A DNA stretch of 64,000 nt, from positions 10,253,340-10,317,339 of the forward strand of contig NW_023503423.1 of the NCBI RefSeq assembly GCF_014529535.1, read 5' to 3'. The translations under genes and the position numbers were made by a program. Positions 32,667 through 46,984 of the stretch are shown piece after piece (position 1 is the first letter of the stretch; every line of letters starts with the position of its first letter). The notes beneath the pieces are model-generated. The model did not search any database, had not been told where the DNA came from, and saw only the letters and a list, made by a program, of their open reading frames with translations. The stretch is from Bradysia coprophila. Taxonomy: Eukaryota > Arthropoda > Insecta > Diptera > Sciaridae.

Positions 32667-33648
32667 ATGGGTAAGCGTCCAGCAAAGAAACGGAAAGTTG
32701 AACTTGTCTTTGACGAAAAGAAGCGCAGGTAAGTTGAATTACGCTGAGATTGATAATTAGGGAAAATGAAGTTTGATTATTGTGTGTGTATCGTGGTGCA
32801 CTACACCTGTTATAAATGAATGTTCTCTTCGCTGAGGACAAAGTATGCAAGCATCACGCTGAATGGTAAAAATTTTTTGATTCTTCTCATTCCAGAGAAT
32901 ACCTGTCCGGATTTAGGAAGCGTAAACAAGAGCGCCGGAAAAAGGCTAGAGACGATTTAGAATTGCAAGTGAAAGAAGAGCGAAAGAGGTTGAAGCTAGA
33001 GGTAAATATGAGCATCAATTTGCTGTTACATCCATCGTTAACAACTCAATTCTAATCGATTTATAGGCACGCGAAGACCTCAAGAACAAATTCAAACTCT
33101 CCTTCGCTCCGATCCCAGAACTAGCCGACGAGCTGAACGAAGAAGAATTCGAAACCGAGGATGTGAAAGTGAAAATCGTTGAAATCTCCACCAGCGAATT
33201 GGCGAAAAGCAACAACTGGATTGGAGAAAATCGACCCAAGTACAGTGATGACGAAGACGACGATGGAGATGAGGCGGATGGAACCGCATTGACAGAACAA
33301 ATTGATGGAATTCCCGGAATGGATCTGACCGTACAGCCGAAATCATCGAAGAAACCCAAAGCGAAAGAGTCCGAAGATACCGAAAAACATTCAGTCATCG
33401 ACGAGCAATCATTCAAGTCGAAGAAAAATTTGACTGGAACCGTTCACAACAAGGCTGTGAAAGCGTTGAAGAGTTCGAAGGCCTTTCAAATCAAACGGAA
33501 ACTGGATCAGTTGAAAGATCGCAAGAAATCGCGATTGGAACGCGAAAAACGAAAGAAAATCCACGACCGGGAGGCAAGGAAACACAATGGGAAAGTGAGC
33601 GCGCGTAAGATAAAGAAGAAGTCCAAGGTAAAAGGCGGCCGACGTTGA
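32667..33648 (+). CDS. Nol12: nucleolar protein 12 (Nol12/viriato family)
   Basis: Three exons: 32667-32728, 32896-33001 and 33067-33648, giving 249 aa. The N-terminus MGKRPAKKRKVELVFDEKKR, then REYLSGFRKRKQERRKKA, is the conserved Nop25/NOL12 domain: basic, coiled coil, about residues 1-65. An acidic middle (DDEDDDGDEADG) and a strongly basic C-terminus (KRKLDQLKDRKKSRLEREKR to KGGRR) follow, typical of nucleolar RNA-binding proteins. Family members act in pre-rRNA processing and nucleolar organisation. An AATAAA lies directly after the stop (33650), so the 3' UTR is very short. It is convergent with Caf1-55, with the two stop codons 85 nt apart. The gene is intact. Confidence 0.9.
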
Positions 33649-33733
33649 CAATAAAGAAAATCCTTAAATTTTATTGGAAATTAACGGAGAGTTCATTTTA
33701 TTTTGATTACCATATTTCAAAGAGGTCAATAAT

Positions 33734-35226
<1,493 letters not shown>

Positions 35227-37516
35227 TTCAGTGAAAAATTTGATTAGAAAATAGAGCCCGCCAAATTCTTTGTCGTAAGACGCTAACCAATTTCGGGCTC
35301 GGCACTTGATTTAAGTCGTTTTCCACCACACAAACTGATAATCCCACAAAATAAACAAAAACATGCAACTCCAAAATCGGTCAGAACGAAACAACTGGTT
35401 GTTTTGGTTTATTTTGCAAAAGAAACGAAGGTTTTTCTCTTGAGCGTCTGTTGTTGGTAGTCTTTATTACAGTGCTCTATCGTCTACATAGTAGCGGTGT
35501 TGCACTCGATTGATTCGTTTATGGAAAACTTATCGATTTCAGGTTTGCAGGGTGTTTGGTGCGTTTAATGTCTGATGACTTATCGACATCGGTTTTGTTT
35601 TTGTTAGAGAGATGGTAAGGTTAAGGTAAGTATACAGTCAGCCGTGAAATACAACTTTGACAGACTATTTATGGACTTACTGTCAATTTTTACGCTAGCA
35701 GTGAAATATAATGACAGATAGTCCATAGATTTTCTGTCAAAATTTCATTTCACGGCGCTTGCTCTGCTGTAAAGAGCATTTTGCCTGGATAGTATATTTC
35801 TCGGCCTTAGCTAGCTACACTTCCTCGAAGATAAACTTTTCCTGCAGTTACGTAATCTTCTACTTCTGTTTTGAATACTTCAGTTTTGTGTGTATTACCT
35901 CGAGATGGAAAGTCACTTTTTTGTGTGATTATTGACAGCCAAGAATTTACACACGAAAACTGGACTTTTCTGTTGATGACACGAGTCGGTTGAAAAGAAT
36001 GAATTTTGCAAGGTTCTGAAAGAACAGGTTACGACATTTCTGAGTTGGTCACAAATTTTGACAATTTAGACAGGTTTTGTATAAAAATAAATTTGTTCCT
36101 TCGAGTTTTCTATTCATACAATCTATGATGAGTGTGTTTAACAAAACATGTCTAAATTGTCAAAATTTGTGTTTCCTTCATAAGTGTCTTAACGCGTTCT
36201 TTCTGAACCTTGGTATTTTGTCGCTTTTCTCAAGTTAGATGTAGAGGTAATCTCATATATAAAACCGAATTAGATATTGCGTCAGCACGAAAGTTCAATA
36301 CAAACTCCATCTCCTGTCACTGTTAAAAACACATTATCTACCTTGGCTTTTCCATCACAGGTGCCCAGCACACTCAGTAAAATCTATTGAAAATATCTAA
36401 GTCTCTTGTCCTCCACACCTTATGTGTAATAATTCTTGTTAGTGTGCGTGTCAGATTTGGAGTTTTAGGTGAATTAGTTGATTAACAAATGAATTGAAAG
36501 TTATAAAGAAATGCTATCTCCTCCCTTGGATTTCACATTTTGAATTTGCAGCGGACTTTCGGCGTATTCGTTTTACGAAATTTCGACTGGTGAAATGTCA
36601 TCTATTCAGCATATTTGTTGAAATCAGCGAGGTGAGAAACTGTTAAAACTCTTATTACTTGGAAGCAACCATTTATTTTTGGATGTTGACATGGAGTTAC
36701 GAGTAACATCTAGAGTTTTTCATTGTAAACAGAAATTCGCCGGTGCTAATTCATCAACACAATTTCTTATTTGATCAGTAGGGAGAAATCGTCGGTGTTA
36801 ATTCATTCACCACATTTCAAGTAGAAAAGAGTTCGGCGCGTCAACCAAGGCCACCGATTTAAGAAACTGGTAGAGTTTCAAATGTACAAAATAGTATACC
36901 ATATTGAATATGAGATTACTGCTGAAAGCGTCGAATGAGCGGAAAATTTTGATTATAAAAAAGACAACAAAAAAATAATTAAAATTGCTAATTTGTTTTT
37001 GTAAATTTCTTGTTTAAGAATTTACTTTAGGTTTTTCATTTACATTTTTGGGAAATATTTATGAACTCTCGGTAAATAGAAACGTTTTTAAATGATCACA
37101 AGTCACAATGCATACAGTAGAATTTGAATTTTTTTATACAACCAACGTCAAAGAAAATATTTTTTATGGAGTTAAAATCAAGATAGGTGCCACAACCGTG
37201 GGTTTTATTTAGTTCTGATTTTCGGAACATATTTGAGATTTTTTAAAGTCATAAAAGTCATCGATGTTCCTATGCTATAAAGCGAATTCAAATTTTGCGA
37301 CAGGGAGTCACTTATTAACTGGAAACATCGATGACTTTTAAAACTCTGATAAATCTAAAATTGTGTTTTTTAAAGGTAACCACCCTGTAATATAAAATTA
37401 AAACCAAATGATTCTTTGAACATATTTTGCCTTTCTATTGAATAACGATTTTTAATGCACGTAAGGAACTAAAATCTTGCCACAATCTTCAAAATGTACA
37501 AATGTTATTTGATAGG
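35227..37516. other. intergenic DNA with several small foldback elements
   Basis: No gene was seen. Inverted-repeat units are: about 35648-35756 (GCCGTGAAAT..TTTGACAG against CTGTCAAAATTTCATTTCACGGC); about 36052-36172 (CACAAATTTTGACAATTTAG against its inverse, arms of 31 nt); a decayed copy of the GGTAAATATAGTG MITE at about 36236-36365; and about 37252-37343 (AAAAGTCATCGATGTT against AACATCGATGACTTTT). Confidence 0.6.
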
Positions 37517-37774
37517 TTATTCTATTGTATTAGACGTTTGATCTGTCTCAGAAGTTACTGGCGTCTTTGGATCCACATCAATTTTGTAGCGATCCATCAT
37601 AAAACGCAGTTGAGGTGGAATCCTAATGCCAAGTTTAACTAAAATATCTGTTAGATCGGTAATGGGGCCAGTGACTGTTTTTCCTTTCAGCGATACGGTT
37701 ACATCTTGTGTTGATGCAACTGATATCCAGCACAGCACAAATAAGCTAAGCAAAATAATTGGTTTAAGTTCCAT
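37517..37774 (-). CDS. small secreted peptide, unknown
   Basis: A single-exon frame of 85 aa starts at the first true ATG (37774). It has a strong signal peptide, MELKPIILLSLFVLCWISVAS, and a mature part of about 64 residues with no cysteine: TQDVTVSLKGKTVTGPITDL, then LVKLGIRIPPQLRFMMDRYK and a Thr/Ser-rich tail. A TATAAATA on the minus strand at about 37897-37890 would place the start of transcription near 37865. I do not recognise the family. It could be a short haemolymph or salivary peptide, an antimicrobial-type peptide, or one exon of something larger. Confidence 0.5.
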   Translation of the reverse strand: MELKPIILLSLFVLCWISVASTQDVTVSLKGKTVTGPITDLTDILVKLGIRIPPQLRFMMDRYKIDVDPKTPVTSETDQTSNTIE

Positions 37775-37889
37775 TATTGTGAAAAAGAAGACTTGCCAAC
37801 AGCTCGGAATAACGTCTACAACTGACGATGTGATATAGATAGAGCTCAAAATTCAACAGCTAATTAATTCATTACCGGGTAATTGAAGC

Positions 37890-37897
37890 ATATTTAT
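37890..37897 (-). promoter_or_regulatory. TATA box of the small secreted peptide gene
   Basis: TATAAATA reads on the minus strand about 120 nt before the ATG at 37774. It is a clean match but unsupported by an initiator motif. Confidence 0.35.
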
Positions 37898-38737
37898 ACC
37901 ATGAGGCAAACTAAATAATTATTTTAATTTGTCATCTGAGTAAATACAAAAAAAATATAAATTTATGGGCTATTTTCATTCAATTTGGCGTCATTGGGCA
38001 TAAGTTAATGAAAACAACTTCTAATGGCAGCGTATTATATATTCAAAGTGTGTAAACAATAGAAATAGCGACATGTTTACACATTGATAAAGGTAGTACA
38101 TAAATAGGTATTCAATCCAAATAGAAGTAGAGAAGAACACCTGATCCGGTCAGATTATCACAGAGAGCAGCACATACCCAAACTAAGATTTTCAAAATTT
38201 CTACGGGGTGATTCTAACAAAAATTAGGACCTATAGCAAAAGGACAACGGATCATGTCCGATTTCATAGAATTTTTTGCTGTGGAAAGTTTGATTGTTCA
38301 TTTTTTACCAGTAAAATTAAGTCTTCTATAATATGAAAAATGCAGGACCTCTTTTCCTGATTTTCTTTAATTTTTTCCAAATATTGGCTTCTCACCTAAA
38401 ATAGAATAGTGTACCAAACAAGCATTTTTTTAAATTCGGAACTGTGAAAATATTTTGTAAGACATGGTTGAGTGTTCCATCAACTTCAGGATCAAAAATT
38501 ATACTGAAAAAAAAATTGAAGAAAATTAGGAAAATTAAAGAAATTTAGGAAATTTATAGGAGAATTGAAGAATGATGTTTAGAAACTCAGAAGAAATGTA
38601 ATAGTTTTCCAATATTTTAGTACACTATGTCATATAAAATTACTGTGACCAACTTCATATGGCGATTGTTCTGTAATGACAAATGTGAAGTTGGCTCACA
38701 TGAAAATAAGTCGCAGAGAATGAAGTACTATAAAAAA
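37898..38737. other. intergenic, nothing identified
   Basis: AT-rich DNA with homopolymer runs. No gene was recognised. Confidence 0.4.
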
Positions 38738-39921
38738 CATAGCTAACGCCGACCCGTACGAAACACCTATTCGTATCAAAAGCCTTTAATGTGAAACTCT
38801 TCATTTCTCTTACTTCATTTTCTTATCTGCTGAAAAACTATTCTCCCTTTAAGATCACTTACATTATCCACTCTTTGCCTTGTTATCATATACAACTAAA
38901 TTGCCGGAGGCAATATAGACAGCCCCGTACGAAGACAAATTTCATAAATTCCTATTTAAACAGCTATATACCGCTATATTTAACTATATTTCACTATAAA
39001 TAAACATTTCACAGATAAATATATGCTATTATATAGCTCTATATGCCTGTATATAGCTCAATATAGCTGTATATAGGTATATATAGATGTCCGTATATGG
39101 AATCCCTGAAACCCCACACACAACAAATTATTTCCATGTTAACAGAAACTCTCTAAGTATCATTTTTCCCAAGATATTTCTATTTTACTAAAATCCAATA
39201 TGGCCGCCGGCAGCCATTTTGTTAGGAGACCGGACATAGTACCGACGCTTTACATTCGTTAATACCTTTCAAACAAAAAAAAATTCATGAAATTCGGTCA
39301 AAATTTACTCGAGATATTGTCAAAATACACCACGTTCACTGTACTTCCGAGTAGCCAGATAAGAGCTCACTCCAAGAGACCTAGAACATCCTAGTCCGGA
39401 GAACATAATTTCATAAAAAAAAATTTCCCTGATTGGTATGGTCAATACCTATCTAATAAAGCTAAAACAGACGAAATATGTTCAAATGTGGCCGACCTAC
39501 AAGCAAAAACTGCTTGCCGCCCTGTGCCTGTTCCACACCAAGGGGTCTAACTTACGAGTCGGTCATCCGATTTCCATAAACTTTTTTTTGTCGATCGGTA
39601 TTGTAAATACCTTTTATTTGACGTATCACTTACAAGTTTAACGTTTAAATGTCCGGAGATATCTTCGAAAAACCGTAAAGCACTTATTGGGCCACAGCTC
39701 GGGAGGGGTCGATCCAAAATCACTCATCTTCGAACTTAGCCTGTCTTTTGGATGCGTTTTACTCAAGTTATCGTGCAGACAGACAGACGGACATTTTTTT
39801 TTCGCGGATTTGGCATCTCTAGACAACCACAATAGGTTTCCCCTTACTCAGGGAGTCCAATTCGACGTGTTACAAACGTATGCGTAAACCTATAAGACCC
39901 CAGTACTTCGTACGGGTCTAA
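38738..39921 (+). mobile_element. HINE-like non-autonomous repeat (copy X2)
   Basis: It is nearly identical over its length to 16181-17432, from CATAGCTAACGCCGACCCG to the hairpin GTACTTCGTACGGGTCTAA. The internal (GACAGACG) array is contracted to a short run and a stretch before it is missing. The close match to the other copies implies recent spread. Confidence 0.75.
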
Positions 39922-40789
39922 AAATGTGGCGCCTCTACAGGCCAACCCACTTGTACCATGGAAAATATGAGAAATTTGGAAAAACAGGAAAATTTGGAAA
40001 AATTAGGAAAATATGGAGAAGTTTTCCTCAATTTTTGCACATCCATATTTTACTTATTTTTCCAATACATTTTCCCCAAAATATTCCCTGTGTACTTGTC
40101 AAAATATTTGCTTCTCTTTCAACATGTTATGATGTGAGTGTGACGACAGAAGACCAGTTCATAATATCTTGCCTTGGGGTCCTTGTCAAAATATTTCTTT
40201 CTCTTTCATCATAATACTTTCTTGCACTTGAAATAGATAGCATATTCTTTGAAAAATTAAATCATTTCCCTAGTAAGTTCGTGATGAATGGTGCGTTTAA
40301 TGCCGAACAAATCGGATGTGCAATAAAAACTCATTTATGACGTCTGTCAAAAACGTAGATTTTATTGCTCCATTTTGAAATTATAAAGTTGTTGGGTTGA
40401 CTTTAAGTGCAAATATATTTGTGCAATCGATTTTCAGCAATTATTATCAACAAATTAGCATAAAGAATGTGTTATTTTCACTGCTACATACCACCGACAC
40501 ATTTTATTTACATTATCCATCATTTTTGATCATTTCTTACCATTGAAAATTTCATTTTATTTTTTTCTCATCATTGTGGCTCCTAAATAAATAGTTTTTC
40601 TGCCATATTGGCTACACAATTTCTACACTTTTTCTTATCCCATATCCCGAAATCCCTAGCCAATTTTATATAGGATAAGTTAGGAACTGTGCAAATAAAT
40701 AATTTTGTTTTTCTATTTTATCGACGGAAAATTGAATTGAAAAATTGTAAAACGAATCGTAATCCGTAAATGAACGAATCATTGTTAAA
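39922..40789. other. intergenic, upstream of AKAP17A-like gene
   Basis: No gene or clear repeat was seen. A short internal near-duplicate GTCAAAATATTT.CTTCTCTTTCA occurs at about 40098 and 40185. Confidence 0.4.
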
Positions 40790-43700
40790 ATGAATATACA
40801 GACAATTAAAAATGTTAGTGATTGTGTACCGTTATACTTACCGCACTCGCTGTATCTTAAGCCATTCGCAAAGTTCAATGTATCCGTGTCGTTGCCACAA
40901 GCAACCACTGGAAAAGCCATATCCAACTGGGATGTTATGGAAAAATTGCGTCACATAATACTACCGGACCAATTTTCAGTGTTAAAGGTAAATGACCAAT
41001 CATTCGAAAGATCACATCGAACAACGACGAATAATCATTCCGATTCCATCCAGGTGTCAAAGAGCACCTTAGAGTTCATTCGATTCGAAGCGGAATTGGA
41101 AGATTTTTCCAAACTGCGTGATGTCCTTTCACGACTCGATGGACGTACATTGAAATTAGCTAATTTTGCCGATCCAGTCAAAATTCGTGCTGCACAAGCG
41201 AAAGACGATTTCCCGTCACGCCATGAATGGGACAAATATTTTCGAGACAGCCGTGACATGGACGAAATGAAATGGGGTGAACGACCGGACACAATGCACG
41301 TATCAAATTTACCGATACGATGGTTCTGTCCGCGACACCAGGAAAACGATGATGTGGTCAAGCCGAGCGAAAGTATTTTTAAGCGAATTTTTGAGAAATT
41401 CGGCGATGTCAGAATGGTTGACATACCCATTTGTGATCCGTATCGAAAGGAGATGAAACCGCACATGTCCGGTATGAAGACATTTTCATTCGATCAGGAA
41501 TTGTACTTTGAAGGGTAAGACATTTTTCACTATCGGTTTTATGGAGTATCCATTACCTGTCCATTACAGTTACATCCAGTTCTCTGAGTATGCGTATTTT
41601 GTGAAGGCAATGGACGAGTTTCGTGGAATGAAACTGGTACGGAAGGAGGGCGACAAGAATCTGGCGGTTAATATTATCGTCGACTTCGATCGTACGAAGC
41701 ACTTGAGCGATGCAAGTGTGAAGAGAAGGAAAATTGTGCGTGACAAATTTATTGCAAAAGATCGTGCGAAAGAAGAGGATGAGAAACGCAAATTGCAACT
41801 GGAAGAGGAGAAAAAGGAACGACAAAGGTTTGATTCGACTAATTCACTGTGCACAAATGACGTCAACCCAATTTCTTGAGCGTGACGTGATTTGTGCACC
41901 CAATTAACGATATATTGATTTACGGGAAAGTCTATGCACAGAAGGTGGCGGTTTTATTCTTATGTTCCGAATATATCACAGTAATTGTGGCTGTCATTTC
42001 AAATTGACGATAAGGTATCGTCCATAAATCTCGTCCTCATCGAAGAGGGAGTCTGTAAAAGAGGAGATGGGATTTATGGACTACCCCCAATTTTGTTTGT
42101 TATCTTCGTAGCCTTACTTTTGATCAGTGACTTGTAGCATATTTCATCTTTCGCCGTTTTAAAAACGTTTCGTTGTCCTGACCTTCTGTTTTAACCACGT
42201 AACATTGACGAAAAGATTCGTCGACAATTCTCGAATCATAAATCTGGTTCCAGACGTCAAGCAGAGGAGCAACGAATGGCCGAATTGGATAAGCAACGGC
42301 TTCGCGAAGAACAGCGCAAAGAAAAGCATCTGAAGAAGTTGCGTGAAAAGGAACAGCAAGAAATGTCCAGCAAAATACGATCAGAGGAAAAGAAACTGTT
42401 AATCGCACAGCGTAAATTGGAAAGCATTCGGGTGTTGGAAGCGCTGTTTGACCGAATCAAGGTAACTCCACTGAAAGTTTAAAATGGAATTGATTTTCAG
42501 TTGAACATTTCCAGTTGAATGCCAGCCACAAGATCAAAGTGGAGGGATCGAAAGTACCGAAATTTAAAGGCGGACAAATTGGCACCATCGATTTGCGTAA
42601 CAAGTTGATGAACCGTTTCAAAAATACGCAGGAGATTGAGTTGGAACGCCAAAAGAATCGTGTTAAGAAAGTCCGAAGCAGCGGGATATTGGGACTAGCT
42701 TTAAAAGGTGGACGTTCTCGATCGCCCAGTGTGAATACGATAAGCTCGGATGACAGTGTGTTCAATGCTGGTGCAAAGAAGAAGAAAAAGAAAAAGTTGA
42801 AGAAGAAGAACGAAGAAGACTCGTCGTCGAGTTCCTCGTCCGACGAAGGTTGGTTGGTCGTAATTGTACTCTACCAACATTTCACTAATTTCTCTTGTTG
42901 TTAAGTTGAAATTTCGCCCAAACATCCCGCCGGTATTGCACCACCTGGTGCGTTTCCCATGTTCAATCCAGAAACCGGTCAGTGGATGGGAATGAGTATG
43001 GGAATGGGAATGTATCCATATCCACCATTTTTCGCACCGCTGTCAGCGCCGATGGTTCGACCCGATTATTTCCAAAATGCAATGCCGTATCGAGGCTATC
43101 GTGGTGGACCGCGTGGTCGTTATCCGCGCTCGAGAGGACGCGGTTCCTACAGAGGTCGTGGCGGATACCATGACGGAGACTACAAATACGAAAATGACGG
43201 TTATGACGACGGCCACGATCATCGTCGTAAATATTCTCGCTCCAGATCAAGGTTAGTTTCAGTATTTGAAAAGGAATTGCTCAAAATTAAACTCAAAATT
43301 TCTTCAGATCTCATTCTCGTAGCCGTCGTTCCCGCAGTCGAAGTCGTTCGAGCAGCAGTAGATCTCGGTCGCGTTCCAGAAACCGTCATTCTCGGTCAAA
43401 TTCACGGTCGAAGTCTCGATCGCGATCAAAATCCAAGAAGCTTGTGTCCACTCTAAGAAAATCATCGCGAGACGCGTGGTCCTCACGGTCGCGTTCACGT
43501 AGCAGATCGAGACGTTCGAAGCGTTCGTGGTAAATGTTAACTATCCGCTCACTGCAATGCATACATCTAACGTTTAGTACTTTGAACGGTTAGGTCTCGA
43601 GACGCATCGAAAAGTAAATCTCGCAGCAGGTCGAAACGCCGACGAAGTCGCAGTCGACGAGATTCGGAGTCATCAAAGCGAATTGTCTTGCAACCGGAGA

Positions 43701-44014
43701 AGTTGGTGCGAAGTGCTAAAGAGATTCAACGGACTGTTCAGCAAAAACTCCATGAACAAGTAATGGAAGAAGAACGGGCCAAACAAACGGAAAAGAATCG
43801 AGAATATCAACGCGTTACTGAACGTCCCCAACTGATACCAGCAACTGCAAGTAATTCACGAGACGCATCACAATTGCCGTATCAGAAATCGTCGCGATCC
43901 AGATCAAAGTCCAGGTCGAAATCTCGGTCTAAAAGATCGAAATCTCGTTCACAGTCGGTACATAGTGCCGAATTTATTTCACCAAAAAGATGCAATGTGA
44001 GCGCGTCACCGTAA
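40790..44014 (+). CDS. AKAP17A: AKAP17A/XE7-like splicing-associated SR protein
   Basis: Eight exons: 40790-40987, 41054-41514, 41570-41827, 42254-42461, 42515-42848, 42906-43251, 43308-43529 and 43594-44014, giving 815 aa. The N-terminal half matches the AKAP17A core: PLYLPHSLYLKPFAKFNVSV, ISNWDVMEKL, VLKVSKSTLEFIRFEAELED, DFPSRHEWDKYFRDSRDM, ERPDTMHVSNLPIRWF, IFKRIFEKFGDVRMVDIP, and an RRM-like segment ending TKHLSDASVKRR. A long charged coiled coil follows (about 285-375), then a Met/Gly/Arg segment (MGMSMGMGMYPYPPF, RGRGSYRGRGG) and RS repeats to the C-terminus. Vertebrate AKAP17A anchors PKA in splicing speckles. Intron 1 is only 66 nt, in frame and without stops; the motif VLK|VSKSTLEF supports its removal. 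AATAAA lies near 44065. Confidence 0.92.
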
Positions 44015-44410
44015 CAACATAAAATCGATGCACATAGGCCGGGCATAGTTTATTTTTGTAGTTAAATAAAATAAAGAAAAGTTCCAATGAAGTGGACACG
44101 GACGCGATGTTTTACTTACTAGATGGATTCAATGTATATCGACGGAAAATACATGCAAGTGATAAAATTCTAGTTAAAGATTTCTTACATCACAAGACGC
44201 GTTTTCCTCATTTATTTGACCCAGCAAGCAGCACAGGGCCAACGATTTTACGGTCACTATAGTTGGAAATTAGTTCAGACTCAGATCATCTTGGTAAGAT
44301 GTAAGCAGTAATATAAGGTACACCTAACCCGATAATATTCTGTTAGTTTCACCCAGTCAAAAACCCTTAATATAGGAATTGTGACATATATTCCCAAAAC
44401 GATTGATGCA
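44015..44410. other. intergenic, 3' flank of AKAP17A-like gene
   Basis: It contains the likely poly(A) signals (AATAAAATAAA, about 44065). Nothing else was recognised. Confidence 0.45.
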
Positions 44411-44614
44411 ATAGGTTTGTTCCAAATAACTGTAAACCCGAACTTTGACGACACGAACGTCGACGATTTCATCCACAGAGATGAACATAACCTAAACGTC
44501 AACAAATTTTTTTGTAAATTTTTCGTTGAAATTTTCGTCAACCTGAAAGTTGAGGTTAAGTTGCCTTCTGTGGATGGAATTTGACATTTCAAAATGACCT
44601 TGGAACAAACCTAT
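44411..44614. mobile_element. MITE with ATAGGTTTGTTCCAA ends
   Basis: ATAGGTTTGTTCCAA at the left is inverted exactly at the right as TTGGAACAAACCTAT. Inner inverted blocks include CATCCACAGA/TCTGTGGATG and ACCTAAACGTCAAC against its rough inverse. It is 204 bp and non-coding. A decayed relative lies at about 21930-22050. Confidence 0.75.
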
Positions 44615-45377
44615 CTGACACATCTTGCGCCTGAACGCAAACAAAAATTTAACGAAAATCGAAAATTTGCTAAATTTGACAAAATTTGACGAAATTCGAA
44701 AATTTGTCTAAGCTCAAATGCAATACTTGATAGATTAGATTTGTTTATTTTTTTAACCTAGACTCGTCTAGACCTTTCATTTTAAGCTAAAATACAACTC
44801 CGCTCCCGCTCTGTCCATGATTTTCTTGACAATGTTTGCGTTCAGGCGCAGAATATGTCATCAATGACATCAATAGTTTTTGAAACATTATTGGATTCTT
44901 CATCGCAAAAGAAAGAGATTGCTCGTAGGAAGCACCACTACGATAAGGAAAGAAGCAATAGAACTGGCAAGACGATGAACCATGTATTGTACATCCTGTG
45001 CCACCTCAATAATTCACAGAATTCATCAAATGTTAGCAGCTAGTGAGATTAAGGTTTTTCGTGATTTGTTCACATTTGACCTCAGTAATATAGTAATCAC
45101 TGAACTCACTCCCTTTACTAAGTCAGGTTTCCGGCTTAAGCTCTATAATCGCTACCCGAAGCTGCAGATCACATACCTGCGCACTTATCCGGTGTGAAGT
45201 ATTTTCAGTCTTTATTTCAAGATATTTCGAAATTTTAGGAAGAAACTTGTTCCAAATTTCGATGCAAAATTTAATGTTCACTTAAAATTTTCCTTTTTAC
45301 GTTTACAATGCTAGACCAGCAAAATCAAAAGCAGAGGCGTCCAATGCGGAATAGTTGAAGAGCAACACCGAGAATTC
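44615..45377. other. intergenic, 3' flank of receptor A
   Basis: No supported gene was seen. A short run of AAATTTGACAAAATTTGACG-type direct repeats is present near 44665-44705. Confidence 0.4.
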
Positions 45378-46849
45378 CTAAACAACTTCAAGCATTATAT
45401 TGAAGTACGAGTAGATGCTCTTCACAACCTGAAAAACGTTTAGGAAATATGAATTCGACAATCTACGAGCTTATGAAATTTTTCAATTACATCCGTTCCT
45501 GTTAAAACGCTCAGTGGTGCCAGTGGACCTATCCACATTTCGTTCGCGTTTGAGCCTGCCACCCATAAGATCAAAAATACTTTTTGCGAGTACACGTCAT
45601 ATGAGAACCAGTTTGACTGTTGTAGGGCACTCATAATTCGTTCGTTCTGTTCAAAAGTCTTAGTCAGTGGCAATTGATACTTTAATGGAGTTGGAACTTA
45701 CTTCAGATGATATCTTCGTTCCCATTAGACAATAGAACATCATTTCCAAAAACATACCATATGCAATGGCGTAACCACTTTTCCAATCACTCTTGTATGG
45801 TAGTTATCAGGATGGTAGGGTGAGCATTGAACTATTAATTTAAAGATAGTTATGGTTTCAAAAAAGAACTTACGACGACAATTTGAAACAAACAAATGAT
45901 TTGACCCAAATATGAAGCAATGAAGTAATGAAAAATGTAGTCGTCCAGAAGTCTCTTTATTTCTCCAACGTATCTAAAATATATTTCCGTAAAATTCAAT
46001 ATCTTTGATTTAAATTTATTAAAAATTCGATTTACGCATCCATGTCTTGCTGTTTCCGACACATGTTTCTTAAGAAAGAATGTCGATACGTGACACTTGT
46101 ATCTAATGCACTGCTCCACATCTCATCTAAAGACTTCACATCTTCTTCAAACATATCAACGAATATGGAGTAGTTCAGAATTATTGAGACAATCATTAGG
46201 ATGGAATACACGGTAGCAACGTTGGCAAAAACGCCCAAAAGCGACGATATTAGGTTTGCTGTAATAAATCCAGACAATGTTGACAAGTCCACAAACATAT
46301 ATTCGATTGGCAGTAAGGGAACAAATTCATGATCCACAAAAAAAGCTTTTGTTGGATAAGCGAGAAAAATGGTAATTGATGCCATGACAACAATGGTGGT
46401 CCACATGTAGAATCGAGAATTGTATAGTAAACGGTCTCGAACTTTAGCTGCTCGACCACCACCCTTATTCGCCTTACACACCCTCATTGTAGAATTGATT
46501 AGTGCTCTTGCCGCTCGAAAACTTTTGAGGAATGTCACAATTTTTAGCACCATCTAAAATTAGGAAAAGAGTGGCAACAACCGACTATATTCCGTACTGC
46601 CCAAAACGTATTTCTCACCGATATCGTGATGCCGTAGCACGCCAACGTCTCCAAAAGCCTATAGTAGTTCTTATTTACGACGTGCAGATATTGTGTGTAT
46701 GTTAGTTGAGAGACAATCACAAAAATGAGAAACAAACTGACACAAAACAGAAACCCAGGCTTCCAATCGAATTCCATATCAACGCCCAATATATCACCAA
46801 AAAATCGAAAAATTCTCAAATCCCGTTCAAAGATCAAGTAATTTTCCAT
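45378..46849 (-). CDS. odorant receptor A (intact)
   Basis: Six exons: 46849-46619, 46553-46036, 45973-45874, 45791-45702, 45679-45491 and 45428-45378, giving 392 aa from the start MENYLIFERDLRIFRFFGDI. Several hydrophobic segments fit the seven-helix insect OR fold, for example KPGFLFCVSLFLIFVIVSQL and TTIVVMASITIFLAYPTKAF. The C-terminus is typical of ORs: SALQQSNWFSYDVYSQKVFL..GPLAPLSVLTGTD|VVKSIYSYFNIMLEVV. ORs are ligand-gated cation channels that work with Orco in dendrites of olfactory neurons. The first in-frame ATG of exon 1 is used. A longer N-terminus through an upstream exon is possible (see 46985-47116). It is the left member of a tandem array on one strand. Confidence 0.88.
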
Positions 46850-46984
46850 GTCTTCATCAGATTCCTGCTCAGAAGTTACTCTCAATTGGTCCGATTGATG
46901 AATTTGTTCGAGCCTAGTCCCACTCGTTCCGAATCCGGAATCCGTCGTTACCTTGGCCTTAGCAATTCTACGTTTTAACTTTGT

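Noticed and set aside
33092-33416. Long Ser-rich frames antisense to Nol12
   Set aside because: They are shadows of the Glu/Lys-rich coding strand, with no independent support.
37775-37849. N-terminal extension of the small secreted peptide
   Set aside because: It has no ATG; the first true ATG gives a clean signal peptide.
43308-43529. RS-repeat region taken as simple-sequence noise
   Set aside because: It is in frame with flanking exons, with phase-matched splice sites, and fits the RS tail of AKAP17A-type proteins.
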